Shown: positions 35,225-41,793 of the stretch, in pieces
Position numbering within the stretch: the first letter of the stretch is position 1
Layout of the letters: the number at the start of each line of letters is the position of its first letter
NCBI RefSeq assembly: GCF_018854775.1
Contig: NZ_JAAZTY010000134.1
Location: 1-41,793 of the forward strand
DNA length: 41,793 nucleotides
From: Acidithiobacillus ferriphilus
GTDB taxonomy: Bacteria; Pseudomonadota; Gammaproteobacteria; Acidithiobacillales; Acidithiobacillaceae
Direction: 5' to 3'
Program-made: the position numbers and the translations under genes
Notes under the pieces: model-generated
Told to the model about the DNA's origin: nothing
Database searches by the model: none
The model's input: the letters and a program-made list of their open reading frames with translations, nothing else

Positions 35225-35794
35225 TTATTTTACAACGATCTTGCCAAACATGCCCGTTGCCGCATGACCAGGGATCTGGCACACGTAGTAGTATGTGCCC
35301 GCTGCCGGGCGCCAGGTGAAGTCCGTGTATCCGAACCCCCCACTCTTGGGAACCGGACTAAATCCCGTACCTGCGATAATGGGGTCGATGACCGGCATAA
35401 CTGCATAAGGCGGTCCCTTCTTGGTAATGTCTAAACTATGACCAAATCCCTTGTTGGTGTTGATGAAGGTGATATCCACGGTGGCACCTGCGGGGATATC
35501 CAAGGTCGGATTTTTGACGTCATGAATTTCAAAGCTGGGGAATGGAAACCCCGGAAGGACGGCTGCCGCGACCACATGCACGGTTTTGCCGCTATAGGTT
35601 ACCGTTTTGCCACTGACTTTCCCGCTATCCTTGGCCAACAAAGCTTTCACTTGCGGCAATGTAGCCATTTTCCAGGAGGTATCCAAAGGGGCTGCCATTG
35701 CGGTACTGATACCCAGAGCCGCGGCGAGAATGGTGGAAAGTCCTGCGGCGACATGCCGACCCTTGTGCATCGTGGGTTTAATCTGTGTGTTCAT
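35225..35794 (-). CDS. rus: rusticyanin precursor
   Basis: Rusticyanin is a periplasmic blue-copper protein with a high redox potential and extreme acid stability; it carries electrons from ferrous-iron oxidation toward cytochromes. The 189-residue precursor has a 34-residue signal peptide (to STAMA) and a mature part of 155 residues beginning APLDTSW, the family length. The copper ligands are His119 (GFGHSLDI), Cys172 and His177 (YVCQIPGHAATGMFG) and Met182, that is 85, 138, 143 and 148 in mature numbering. The ATG at 35794 has GAGGAG nine nt upstream; a longer in-frame start adds unrelated residues. It is not preceded by the cyc2-cyc1-cox genes of the classical rus operon, so it may be the stand-alone RusB-type copy. 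Confidence 0.96.
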   Translation of the reverse strand: MNTQIKPTMHKGRHVAAGLSTILAAALGISTAMAAPLDTSWKMATLPQVKALLAKDSGKVSGKTVTYSGKTVHVVAAAVLPGFPFPSFEIHDVKNPTLDIPAGATVDITFINTNKGFGHSLDITKKGPPYAVMPVIDPIIAGTGFSPVPKSGGFGYTDFTWRPAAGTYYYVCQIPGHAATGMFGKIVVK

Positions 35795-36164
35795 GACCTT
35801 GTTCTCCTCAATCCTTCTTGTTAAGCAGTCACTATTTTGTTGATGGCACAATACGGTGACCACACCATTGCCAAATTTGCTCACACCATGCTGACGCTAA
35901 AGCGACGCCACCCTGATGCGTCTTTTGACAAGCATTTACCGAGCATAAGTTGTGCCACACTACGAACCGGCCAGCTAAGGCACCGTTCAATGGCTTTGGC
36001 ATAGTTTGGGTTTGTCGCTGCTTGTCGCTCGCCGGTGACAGGGAATCGCCAAGCGGCGGTTATACCTGCTGTGCGTATGTCGCTACAATGACAATTATCA
36101 TGTACCCGACCGCTGCGAGATTGACGTTGACTATCATCGAGAAAGTGAAATCGAGCGGCCTGAG
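35795..36164. promoter_or_regulatory. rusticyanin upstream region
   Basis: No gene is recognised. On the minus strand TTGGCA and TATTGT, 15 nt apart and about 55-80 nt before the ATG, are a possible weak promoter. Further up, GACGC/GCGTC elements occur several times (near 35892-35925) as direct and inverted copies, a candidate regulator site. Confidence 0.35.
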
Positions 36165-36352
36165 TTAATCACCCTGATAGATGCTGCGCCCACCGCCGGA
36201 CGACTTCTTCAGCACGCCCAGTTCCAGCAACTGCGTGATGTCGCTCAGCGCGCGTTCGAGCACGTCGTAGTAATTCTTGCGCTCACGCTGGATCTGTGCC
36301 GACAGGCTGTAGAAGCGCTGCGGCCTACCATCGGCGCGCGCCAGAAAAAATT
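36165..36352 (-). pseudogene. Fic-family protein, C-terminal fragment with internal deletion
   Basis: Read from the minus strand the frame gives LARADGRPQRFYSLSAQIQR then ERKNYYDVLERA, a conserved segment after the Fic core of DUF4172-type Fic proteins, joined directly to LSDITQLLELGVLKKSSGGG then RSIY, the family's C-terminal winged-helix end. The stretch that normally lies between is missing, and everything upstream, including the HPFxxGNGR motif, is gone. It ends TAA at 36165. No complete copy is in the window. It abuts the ssrA terminator. Confidence 0.8.
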
Positions 36353-36379
36353 AAGCCCCTGAATATCAGGGGCTTAATT
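36349..36379. terminator. rho-independent terminator of ssrA
   Basis: AATTAAGCCCCTGA (36349-36362) and TCAGGGGCTTAATT (36366-36379) form a perfect 14-bp stem with a 3-nt loop. On the minus strand it lies 8 nt after the tmRNA 3' end and is followed by TTTTTTC. Confidence 0.9.
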
Positions 36380-36387
36380 ACGGTCAT

Positions 36388-36751
36388 TGGTGGAGGCGGC
36401 GGGAATTGAACCCGCGTCCGCAGTACCTAGACCACCGGATCTACATGCGTAGTTTGTCTATTGGCTTTAACCGCACCGCCCTCCGACAGACAGGATGACG
36501 ACATGGCGATTCTGCTTTAATTTAGCACGCATCCCACAGACTAGAATACGCACGATTCCGTGTTTCATGACCCTCCGCGCGCCTTTCGGCTCCGGATCCA
36601 CAGACAAATCCGGGCAGAGGGCTCACTGCTTAAGCAGCGAGGGCGTAATTGCTGTCGTTGGCAATTATGAATCTGCGACCAGTTTTAAGAGCGAACCGCA
36701 GCTCTGCATGCACCGAAGGCTTCGCGACCTGCGTCGAAGCCGGTCGCCCCC
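36388..36751 (-). ncRNA. ssrA: transfer-messenger RNA (tmRNA)
   Basis: tmRNA frees stalled ribosomes and tags the nascent chain for proteolysis. On the minus strand the 5' end GGGGGCGACCGGCTTCGACG is the conserved tmRNA start and the 3' end has the T-arm GGGTTCAATTCCC and CCGCCTCCACCA. Length is about 364 nt, usual for the family. The tag reading frame at 36662-36630 encodes ANDSNYALAA followed by TAA; the ALAA end is the expected degradation signal. TTGGCT, 18 nt and TATTCT, about 18 nt before the mature 5' end, form a plausible promoter. Confidence 0.96.
36630..36662 (-). other. tmRNA tag-peptide reading frame
   Basis: Codons GCC AAC GAC AGC AAT TAC GCC CTC GCT GCT TAA give ANDSNYALAA. The resume codon is GCC. 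Confidence 0.93.
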
Positions 36752-36859
36752 TATTCACTCTGTTGGACAAGAATACGGCCCAAAAGTTGCGCAAGCCAAA
36801 CCTCTCATCCACCGCCCAATACTACAGGAGAACCATCCGCCTGACTATGCCACAAACCG

Positions 36860-37702
36860 CTAGTGCAGCGGTTTGCCCGCCGCAAACAGCAATGCGATAT
36901 CCGTATCCGCAAAACGATAGACCTCATGGCAGTATTCACAGGTGACGATGACCGCGCCTTCTGTGGCCAACGTCTCTTCCGCTTCCGCTTGCCCCAGTGA
37001 TACCAGCATCCGCTCTACCCGCTTACGGGAACAGGAACAGGAAAAGGTCAAAGGCTGCTCGGTATGCAAACGCACCGCCTCCTCCGGGAATATCTCCGGA
37101 AGAAACTGCTCAGGCTGCGCCTTCAGCAAAGACTGGTCCGATCCGATGGCGATAAACTGGGTAGCCACCCGCCAATCCTCGGCACGGAGTACGCCGGGTA
37201 GCCGTTGCAAGAAATAACCCCCGGCCTGCTGCGCCGCCACGTCTACCGCCAATCGGAAATAGGCGGGCGACTGCACCGACTCTGTAAAATAGGCATTCAG
37301 GGATGCCGTCAGCGTTTCCCGTAATACCACCAAACCCTGATAGCGATCTCGATCCATCCCCATGTCCACAGTGATGGCGAACAGCGCATCGGGCAGGTTC
37401 GAGAAATCCACCGTAGCGCCCTCCTCCCAGCGACCGTAAGCCCGCATGCCACCCGCCGCCGTCATCTCCGCCACCAGCAGTTTCAACGGCCCCTTGCTCT
37501 GCATCTGCATGATCAAGCGCTCATAGTTTTTCTGAGTGGTAGCCAATAGCGCTAGGCCCACCAGTACCTCGCCCAGAAGTTTAGCCATGTCCTCCGGTCC
37601 AGAAAAATCCTGCAGCACCCGCGCGTAGATGCCGTCCAGGCGACAGCGTGCGCCCCGCAAGGGCAGCGTTTCCCAATAAAAATTCTGTGAAAAATCAGTC
37701 AT
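36860..37702 (-). CDS. hslO: redox-regulated chaperone Hsp33
   Basis: Hsp33 is a cytosolic holdase activated by oxidation and heat. The 280-residue protein ends with the zinc-binding redox switch: FSCSCSRKR near residue 225 and VTCEYCHEVYRF near 255 (CxC and CxxC). The N-terminal domain includes LLGEVLVGLALLA. The ATG at 37702 has GAGG 6-7 nt upstream and overlaps the end of ttcA by eight bases, so the two are coupled. A TTG twelve bases earlier is less likely. A 9-bp hairpin without U-tract overlaps the stop codon. It is the last gene of the pdxJ-to-hslO cluster before ssrA. Confidence 0.95.
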   Translation of the reverse strand: MTDFSQNFYWETLPLRGARCRLDGIYARVLQDFSGPEDMAKLLGEVLVGLALLATTQKNYERLIMQMQSKGPLKLLVAEMTAAGGMRAYGRWEEGATVDFSNLPDALFAITVDMGMDRDRYQGLVVLRETLTASLNAYFTESVQSPAYFRLAVDVAAQQAGGYFLQRLPGVLRAEDWRVATQFIAIGSDQSLLKAQPEQFLPEIFPEEAVRLHTEQPLTFSCSCSRKRVERMLVSLGQAEAEETLATEGAVIVTCEYCHEVYRFADTDIALLFAAGKPLH

Positions 37703-38465
37703 GTGTTTCCTCAAATTCCAAACTTTCCAAACCCTGCCCCATCAGCGGCAACAAAGCACGCTGGAGCTGTTTAAACAGACGGGGATCGTATGCTTCCTGC
37801 GTGGCAAGGAGTTCTTTCATATGCTGACGCTCCGTCGGTTTGCCGAAACAGGCCGGACAATTTTCATGAATCACCGGCAAGGCTTGCTCCGAGGCAAACT
37901 GGCGCGTTTGCCTTTCCCGGCAATACACCAGGGGGCGAATCACCCGTAAATCGCCTTCCCGCACCCGATAATGCGCTTTCATGGTACGCAACTCGCCGTT
38001 GTAAAACATGGACATGAAGAAGCTTTCGGCGAAATCATCCAGATGCTGACCAAGCGCCAGGACCTGATAACCTTCGCGCCGCGCGCAGCGATACAAGACA
38101 CCCCGCCGCATCCGCGCACAAAAACTGCAATAAGAGGGCCGTAGCAGGTGCTTTTGTGCCCGCTCGTAAATATTCTGTCGCTCCAGAAAATACGGAATAC
38201 CCAGCGCCCGCAGATAAGGTACCAGCGGCTGTGGGTCATAATCCGGGCTCATGGGGTCGACGGTGGCCACACCCAACTCAAAAGGCACAGGGGATTGCCG
38301 CTGCATGGCCCGCAGCAGATGCAGCAAGGTCAGCGAGTCCTTTCCACCGGACAGGCCGAGCAGGATGCGATCCCCCGGCTGGATCATGCGGAAATCGGCA
38401 ACCGCCCGGCCGATCCGGCGCTGTAAAAGCTTCGGTACGGGCAGTCGCGGCAGAGTCGTCACCAT
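37695..38465 (-). CDS. ttcA: tRNA 2-thiocytidine synthetase TtcA
   Basis: TtcA thiolates cytidine 32 of some tRNAs using ATP and an iron-sulfur cluster. The 256-residue protein has the PP-loop LGLSGGKDSLTLLHLL (SGGKDS at about 39-44), the cysteine pair CSFC at about 113-116 that holds the cluster, and ENCPACFGK near residue 205. The ATG at 38465 is preferred over a GTG twelve bases earlier because it has AAGG close upstream; it follows directly on the hldE stop (TGAGATG). It overlaps hslO. Confidence 0.95.
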   Translation of the reverse strand: MVTTLPRLPVPKLLQRRIGRAVADFRMIQPGDRILLGLSGGKDSLTLLHLLRAMQRQSPVPFELGVATVDPMSPDYDPQPLVPYLRALGIPYFLERQNIYERAQKHLLRPSYCSFCARMRRGVLYRCARREGYQVLALGQHLDDFAESFFMSMFYNGELRTMKAHYRVREGDLRVIRPLVYCRERQTRQFASEQALPVIHENCPACFGKPTERQHMKELLATQEAYDPRLFKQLQRALLPLMGQGLESLEFEETHD

Positions 38466-38466
38466 C

Positions 38467-39438
38467 TCAGCCTTCACGCATGGATTCCATCGCGGCCAAC
38501 TCTTCCACCGTCACGACGGCCGCCCCCAGCTTGCCGACGACGATACCTGCTGCGCGGTTGGCCAGCTCCACTGCACGATCCATCGCCCAGCCCGCCGCGA
38601 GGGCCGTCGCCAGGGTTGCGATGACCGTGTCTCCGGCACCGGTCACATCAAAGACTTCCCGGGCCTGAGCCGGATGGTGATAAATGGTATCCTGCATAAA
38701 AAGGGTCATCCCTTCTTCGCCGCGCGTTACCAGCAGCGCCTCCAGTTGCAGAGATTCCCGCCACTGCTCGCCAAGTACGCGGAACTGCGCCTCATTCGCC
38801 CAGGTGCCCGCCACTGCCTGAAACTCGCTGAGATTGGGGGTGATGATGGTCGCACCCTGGTAAGGGCGATAATCCCTGCCCTTGGGATCGATCAGCACTG
38901 GAATACCCAGACTGCGCCCCAATGCCACCAGATGTTCCACTTCCCGCAAGGCGCCCTTGCCGTAATCGGACAGCAGCAGTGCCTTGGCCTTGTTCAACAA
39001 GGCCGGCGCCTGCTGACGCAAGGCCTCGCTGTGGGCCTGGCTGGGCTGCGCTTCAAAATCCATGCGCAGGAGCTGCTGCTGGTGACCGATGACGCGCAAT
39101 TTCACCGTCGTTGGACAGGCCTTATCAGGGATCAACACCGTCTTGACTCCGGCTTCCGTCAGCAGCATACCCAAACGCTCACCCGCTCCGTCATCTCCGA
39201 CCGGGGCCAGCAAAAACGCATGCGCACCCAAGGCCAGCACATTCAGGGCGACGTTGGCGGCACCGCCGGGACGCTCCTCTTCCCGCCGCACCTGCACCAC
39301 CGGCACCGGCGCTTCCGGGGATATACGTTCGACTTTGCCAAACCAGTAACGATCAAGCATCACATCGCCGACAATAGCCACCTGCGCCTGCGCCAGACTG
39401 TGCAAATCCCCGGCCATATCAGGGACGTCCGATGGCAT
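38467..39438 (-). CDS. hldE: D-glycero-beta-D-manno-heptose-7-phosphate kinase (HldE N-domain)
   Basis: This 323-residue PfkB-fold sugar kinase phosphorylates heptose-7-phosphate at position 1 for LPS heptose synthesis. Conserved parts are [37 protein letters not shown] and the catalytic [14 protein letters not shown] with the Asp of the anion hole. The cytidylyl/adenylyl-transferase half of bifunctional HldE is missing, so this is the single-domain form (HldA type) and a separate HldC-like adenylyltransferase must exist elsewhere. The start at 39438 overlaps the ugd end; a Met at 39417 is an alternative. HldD is at 8783-9772. Confidence 0.92.
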   Translation of the reverse strand: MPSDVPDMAGDLHSLAQAQVAIVGDVMLDRYWFGKVERISPEAPVPVVQVRREEERPGGAANVALNVLALGAHAFLLAPVGDDGAGERLGMLLTEAGVKTVLIPDKACPTTVKLRVIGHQQQLLRMDFEAQPSQAHSEALRQQAPALLNKAKALLLSDYGKGALREVEHLVALGRSLGIPVLIDPKGRDYRPYQGATIITPNLSEFQAVAGTWANEAQFRVLGEQWRESLQLEALLVTRGEEGMTLFMQDTIYHHPAQAREVFDVTGAGDTVIATLATALAAGWAMDRAVELANRAAGIVVGKLGAAVVTVEELAAMESMREG

Positions 39439-40741
39439 GGTAAGTAAAACCTTCGGCACGCACAGACGCCGGATCGTAAATATTGCGCCCATCGACGATG
39501 AAAGGCTGGCGGAGGAGGCTGCGCATCCGTGCAAAATCGGGGCTGCGGAATTGCTGCCACTCGGTACAGATCACCAACGCATCCGCGCCTTCACAGGCCG
39601 CATAGGGGTCCAGACAAAGCCGCAACGCGCACTGCTCACCATAAAGTCGCCGTGCCTCATCCATGGCCACCGGATCAAAAGCCTGCACATACGCACCGCG
39701 TCGCCACAATGCTTCCATGAGGATCCGGCTGGGAGCCTCGCGCATGTCATCGGTATTGGGTTTGAAAGCCAGGCCCCAAACGGCAATGGTCTTGCCCGTA
39801 AGATCCTCGCTCAAAGCCCGCACCACTTTCTGCTCCAGGAGCTGCTTCTGACGATTATTCACCTTCTCCACTGCGGCCAAGAGGGGCACATCAAAGCCAT
39901 GTTGCCGTGCACCATACTCCAGTGCCCGCACATCCTTCGGAAAACAAGATCCGCCATAGCCGCAACCCGGATATATGAAGGCGTGGCCGATGCGGGGATC
40001 GGCACCGATGCCGCGCCGTACCTGCTCGATATCCGCCCCCATCCGCTCCGCCAAACCCGCCAGTTCATTCATCAGCGAAATCCTGGTGGCGAGCATGACA
40101 TTGGCCGCATATTTGGTGAGTTCCGCTGATGCCGGGTCCATGACGATCAGGCGATCATGATTGCGGTTGAAGGGCGCATAGAGGACGCGCATCCGCTCCG
40201 CTGCCGCCCCGTTATCCGTGCCGATGATAATCCGGTCCGGCTTCATAAAGTCCGCCACCGCCGCGCCTTCTTTCAGGAACTCGGGATTGGCGACTACATC
40301 AAAAGCAGTATCCGCCGCCCGCTCCTGCAAAACAGCGGCAATCCGGGTGCGGACTTTTTGCGCCGTGCCTACCGGTACCGTGGATTTATTGATAACCGTG
40401 ACCGGCCGTTGCAAATGTCGGCCAATGTCGCCGGCCACCGCCAACACATGACGCAAGTCGGCAGAACCGTCTTCATCGGGCGGCGTCCCCACGGCAATGA
40501 AGAGAAAATCCCCATGGGTGACGCCCTCAGCAATATCTGTAGTGAAGCACAAGCGCCCGCTGACAATACCTTCCTGCACGATGGCGGGCAAATCAGGCTC
40601 GTGGATGGGCACCTCACCGGCCCGCAGTCGCGCGACCTTGTCGGCATCCACATCCACACACAGCACCTGGTTACCCACCTGCGCCAGACAGGCACCCGTG
40701 ACCAGCCCCACGTATCCGGTCCCCACCACGGTCACTTTCAT
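39419..40741 (-). CDS. ugd: UDP-glucose 6-dehydrogenase
   Basis: Ugd oxidises UDP-glucose to UDP-glucuronate with two NAD+. The 440-residue protein begins [20 protein letters not shown] (Rossmann motif), has [14 protein letters not shown] near 152, and the catalytic Cys266 in [14 protein letters not shown]. Domain lengths agree with the bacterial family. UDP-glucuronate feeds polysaccharide and, with the epimerase at 9772-10773, UDP-galacturonate formation. It lies just downstream of acpS and overlaps hldE. Confidence 0.97.
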   Translation of the reverse strand: MKVTVVGTGYVGLVTGACLAQVGNQVLCVDVDADKVARLRAGEVPIHEPDLPAIVQEGIVSGRLCFTTDIAEGVTHGDFLFIAVGTPPDEDGSADLRHVLAVAGDIGRHLQRPVTVINKSTVPVGTAQKVRTRIAAVLQERAADTAFDVVANPEFLKEGAAVADFMKPDRIIIGTDNGAAAERMRVLYAPFNRNHDRLIVMDPASAELTKYAANVMLATRISLMNELAGLAERMGADIEQVRRGIGADPRIGHAFIYPGCGYGGSCFPKDVRALEYGARQHGFDVPLLAAVEKVNNRQKQLLEQKVVRALSEDLTGKTIAVWGLAFKPNTDDMREAPSRILMEALWRRGAYVQAFDPVAMDEARRLYGEQCALRLCLDPYAACEGADALVICTEWQQFRSPDFARMRSLLRQPFIVDGRNIYDPASVRAEGFTYHAIGRP

Positions 40742-40744
40742 CGC

Positions 40745-41137
40745 CTACCGCTCCCTTTGTTCCAGCACCACGACCGCCAGGGCATAGCGGCGTTCATCAC
40801 TGATGGACAGCCAACTGCGTACGCCATCGCCAAGCCCCCGTAAGAGCTGCTGCGCGCGGCCACCCAGGATCAGTTGCGGACGCCCGGCCGGGTCGTGGTC
40901 CACCTGCACATCCATCCAGCGCATTCCACCACTCATACCGCTGCCCAAGGCTTTAAACGTCGCTTCCTTAGCCGCGAAGCGCCGCGCCAGGAAAGCAGCG
41001 CCGGCGGCAGCCTCCCTCGGCATTTCCGCGGCCTCCAAAGGTCCCAGCAGACGCTCGGCCAAACGTTCCCCAAAGCGGCAATGGAGACGAGCCATCCGCT
41101 CTACAGCGACAATATCGGTCCCCATACCCACAATCAT
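40745..41137 (-). CDS. acpS: holo-[acyl-carrier-protein] synthase
   Basis: AcpS attaches the phosphopantetheine arm of CoA to acyl carrier protein. The 130-residue protein has the magnesium motif [12 protein letters not shown] with Asp8 and the conserved [14 protein letters not shown] with Glu and Lys. The ATG overlaps the pdxJ stop (ATGA), the classical pdxJ-acpS pair of gammaproteobacteria. The ugd gene follows after 3 bp. Confidence 0.95.
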   Translation of the reverse strand: MIVGMGTDIVAVERMARLHCRFGERLAERLLGPLEAAEMPREAAAGAAFLARRFAAKEATFKALGSGMSGGMRWMDVQVDHDPAGRPQLILGGRAQQLLRGLGDGVRSWLSISDERRYALAVVVLEQRER

Positions 41138-41793
41138 CCCCGCGCCTCAAGCATAAGCCGTTTCATATCCGCCACCGCCAGCGCCATACCGACAAACAGT
41201 GCGTGGGCGATAATAGCATGGCCAATATTCAATTCCCGGACATTGGGAATCGCTGCTATCGCCTGCACATTATGGTAATCCAGACCATGTCCAGCATTCA
41301 CCTGTAGACCGAGGCTATCGGCAAAGCTTACCGCACTGATGATCAGGCCCAGCTCTTCTGCACGGGACGCCGCATCGGCGGCATTGGCATAGCGGCCCGT
41401 ATGCAGTTCGACCACGGGCGCTCCAGTTTCCATCGCCGCCTCTAGCTGAAAGGGATCGGGGTCAATGAACAACGATACCCTGATCTTGGCAGCGGCCAGA
41501 CGCTGACAGGCCTCTTTGATACGCGGCAACTGTCCGGCAACGTCCAGTCCACCTTCGGTGGTCAGCTCCGCCCGGCGTTCCGGCACCAGACAACAATCAC
41601 TGGGGGCCAGGCGCTCTGCCACGCGCAGAACACCTTCTTCTACCGCCATTTCCAGGTTGAGGCGGGTACGCAGTGTCTGACTGAGAATTTCCACATCTCG
41701 TTCCAGAATATGCCGACGATCCTCACGCAGGTGCGTGGTAATGGCGTCCGCTCCGGCACGTTCCGCGACAAAAGCCGCCTCCACCGGATCTGG
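41134..41793 (-). CDS. pdxJ: pyridoxine 5'-phosphate synthase PdxJ, 3' part
   Basis: PdxJ condenses 3-amino-2-oxopropyl phosphate with deoxyxylulose phosphate to form pyridoxine phosphate. About 219 codons are inside the window and the frame runs off the right edge ([20 protein letters not shown]). Visible conserved pieces are [15 protein letters not shown] and the C-terminal [10 protein letters not shown] and [14 protein letters not shown]. It is the head of the compact pdxJ-acpS-ugd-hldE-ttcA-hslO cluster, if no further gene lies upstream. Confidence 0.96.
   Translation of the reverse strand, partial: PDPVEAAFVAERAGADAITTHLREDRRHILERDVEILSQTLRTRLNLEMAVEEGVLRVAERLAPSDCCLVPERRAELTTEGGLDVAGQLPRIKEACQRLAAAKIRVSLFIDPDPFQLEAAMETGAPVVELHTGRYANAADAASRAEELGLIISAVSFADSLGLQVNAGHGLDYHNVQAIAAIPNVRELNIGHAIIAHALFVGMALAVADMKRLMLEARG

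Noticed and set aside
36853-36875. Hairpin over the hslO stop codon as a terminator
   Set aside because: Nine-bp stem but no U-tract on either strand.

Overview
The window looks like chromosome of an iron-oxidising acidophile of the genus Acidithiobacillus (A. ferrooxidans / A. ferrivorans group). The key evidence is a full-length rusticyanin precursor (complement 35225-35794) with all four copper ligands in place. The LPS, outer-membrane and housekeeping genes are of gammaproteobacterial/acidithiobacillial type. Most of the window is moderately GC-rich with tightly packed genes. The 18.9-23.5 kb stretch is clearly AT-rich and foreign-looking.

Layout. (1) 1-8.6 kb: the 3' end of an MFS transporter, clpB behind a heat-shock-type promoter, and then on the minus strand a GT4 glycosyltransferase, acs and a KefB-type cation/proton antiporter. 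(2) 8.8-11.2 kb, plus strand: hldD, a UDP-glucuronate-4-epimerase-like gene and a small membrane protein. (3) 11.2-15.4 kb: a fatty acid desaturase, a VIT-family transporter, a DsbG-like periplasmic thiol protein, a small Met/His-rich exported protein and a YgjP metallopeptidase. (4) 15.45-24.2 kb: an 8.7-kb genomic island in the 3' end of a tRNA-Lys(CTT) gene, bounded by 47-bp exact direct repeats. (5) 24.3-31.2 kb, minus strand: a tamA-tamB-thiO-fur-like cluster. (6) 31.4-36.4 kb: small membrane proteins, an AmpG-like permease, a PAP2 phosphatase, stand-alone rusticyanin and a Fic gene remnant. (7) 36.4-41.8 kb, minus strand: ssrA (tmRNA) and the compact cluster pdxJ-acpS-ugd-hldE(kinase domain)-ttcA-hslO.

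The island is the accessory part. From left to right it holds an integrase fragment, a HigB/Gp49-type toxin fragment, an IS66-family element with an internal 0.47-kb inversion that breaks tnpB and tnpC, the last 45 codons of a type I restriction HsdR, an intact 603-residue AAA ATPase-TOPRIM protein of the OLD type (a probable single-gene anti-phage system), a zinc-ribbon protein and an intact YagK/YfjJ/inovirus-Gp2-type HUH replication protein. It reads as a decayed satellite-like integrative element that still has an intact replication gene and an intact defence candidate. Its insertion parted the tRNA-Lys gene from its original terminator, which now lies beyond the far end of the island.

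Two groups of genes work together. hldD, hldE, ugd, the epimerase and the glycosyltransferase point to LPS core and surface-polysaccharide synthesis; tamA/tamB serve outer-membrane assembly. Rusticyanin, the VIT transporter, the Fur-family regulator and the Dsb-like protein fit life with high ferrous iron in acid.
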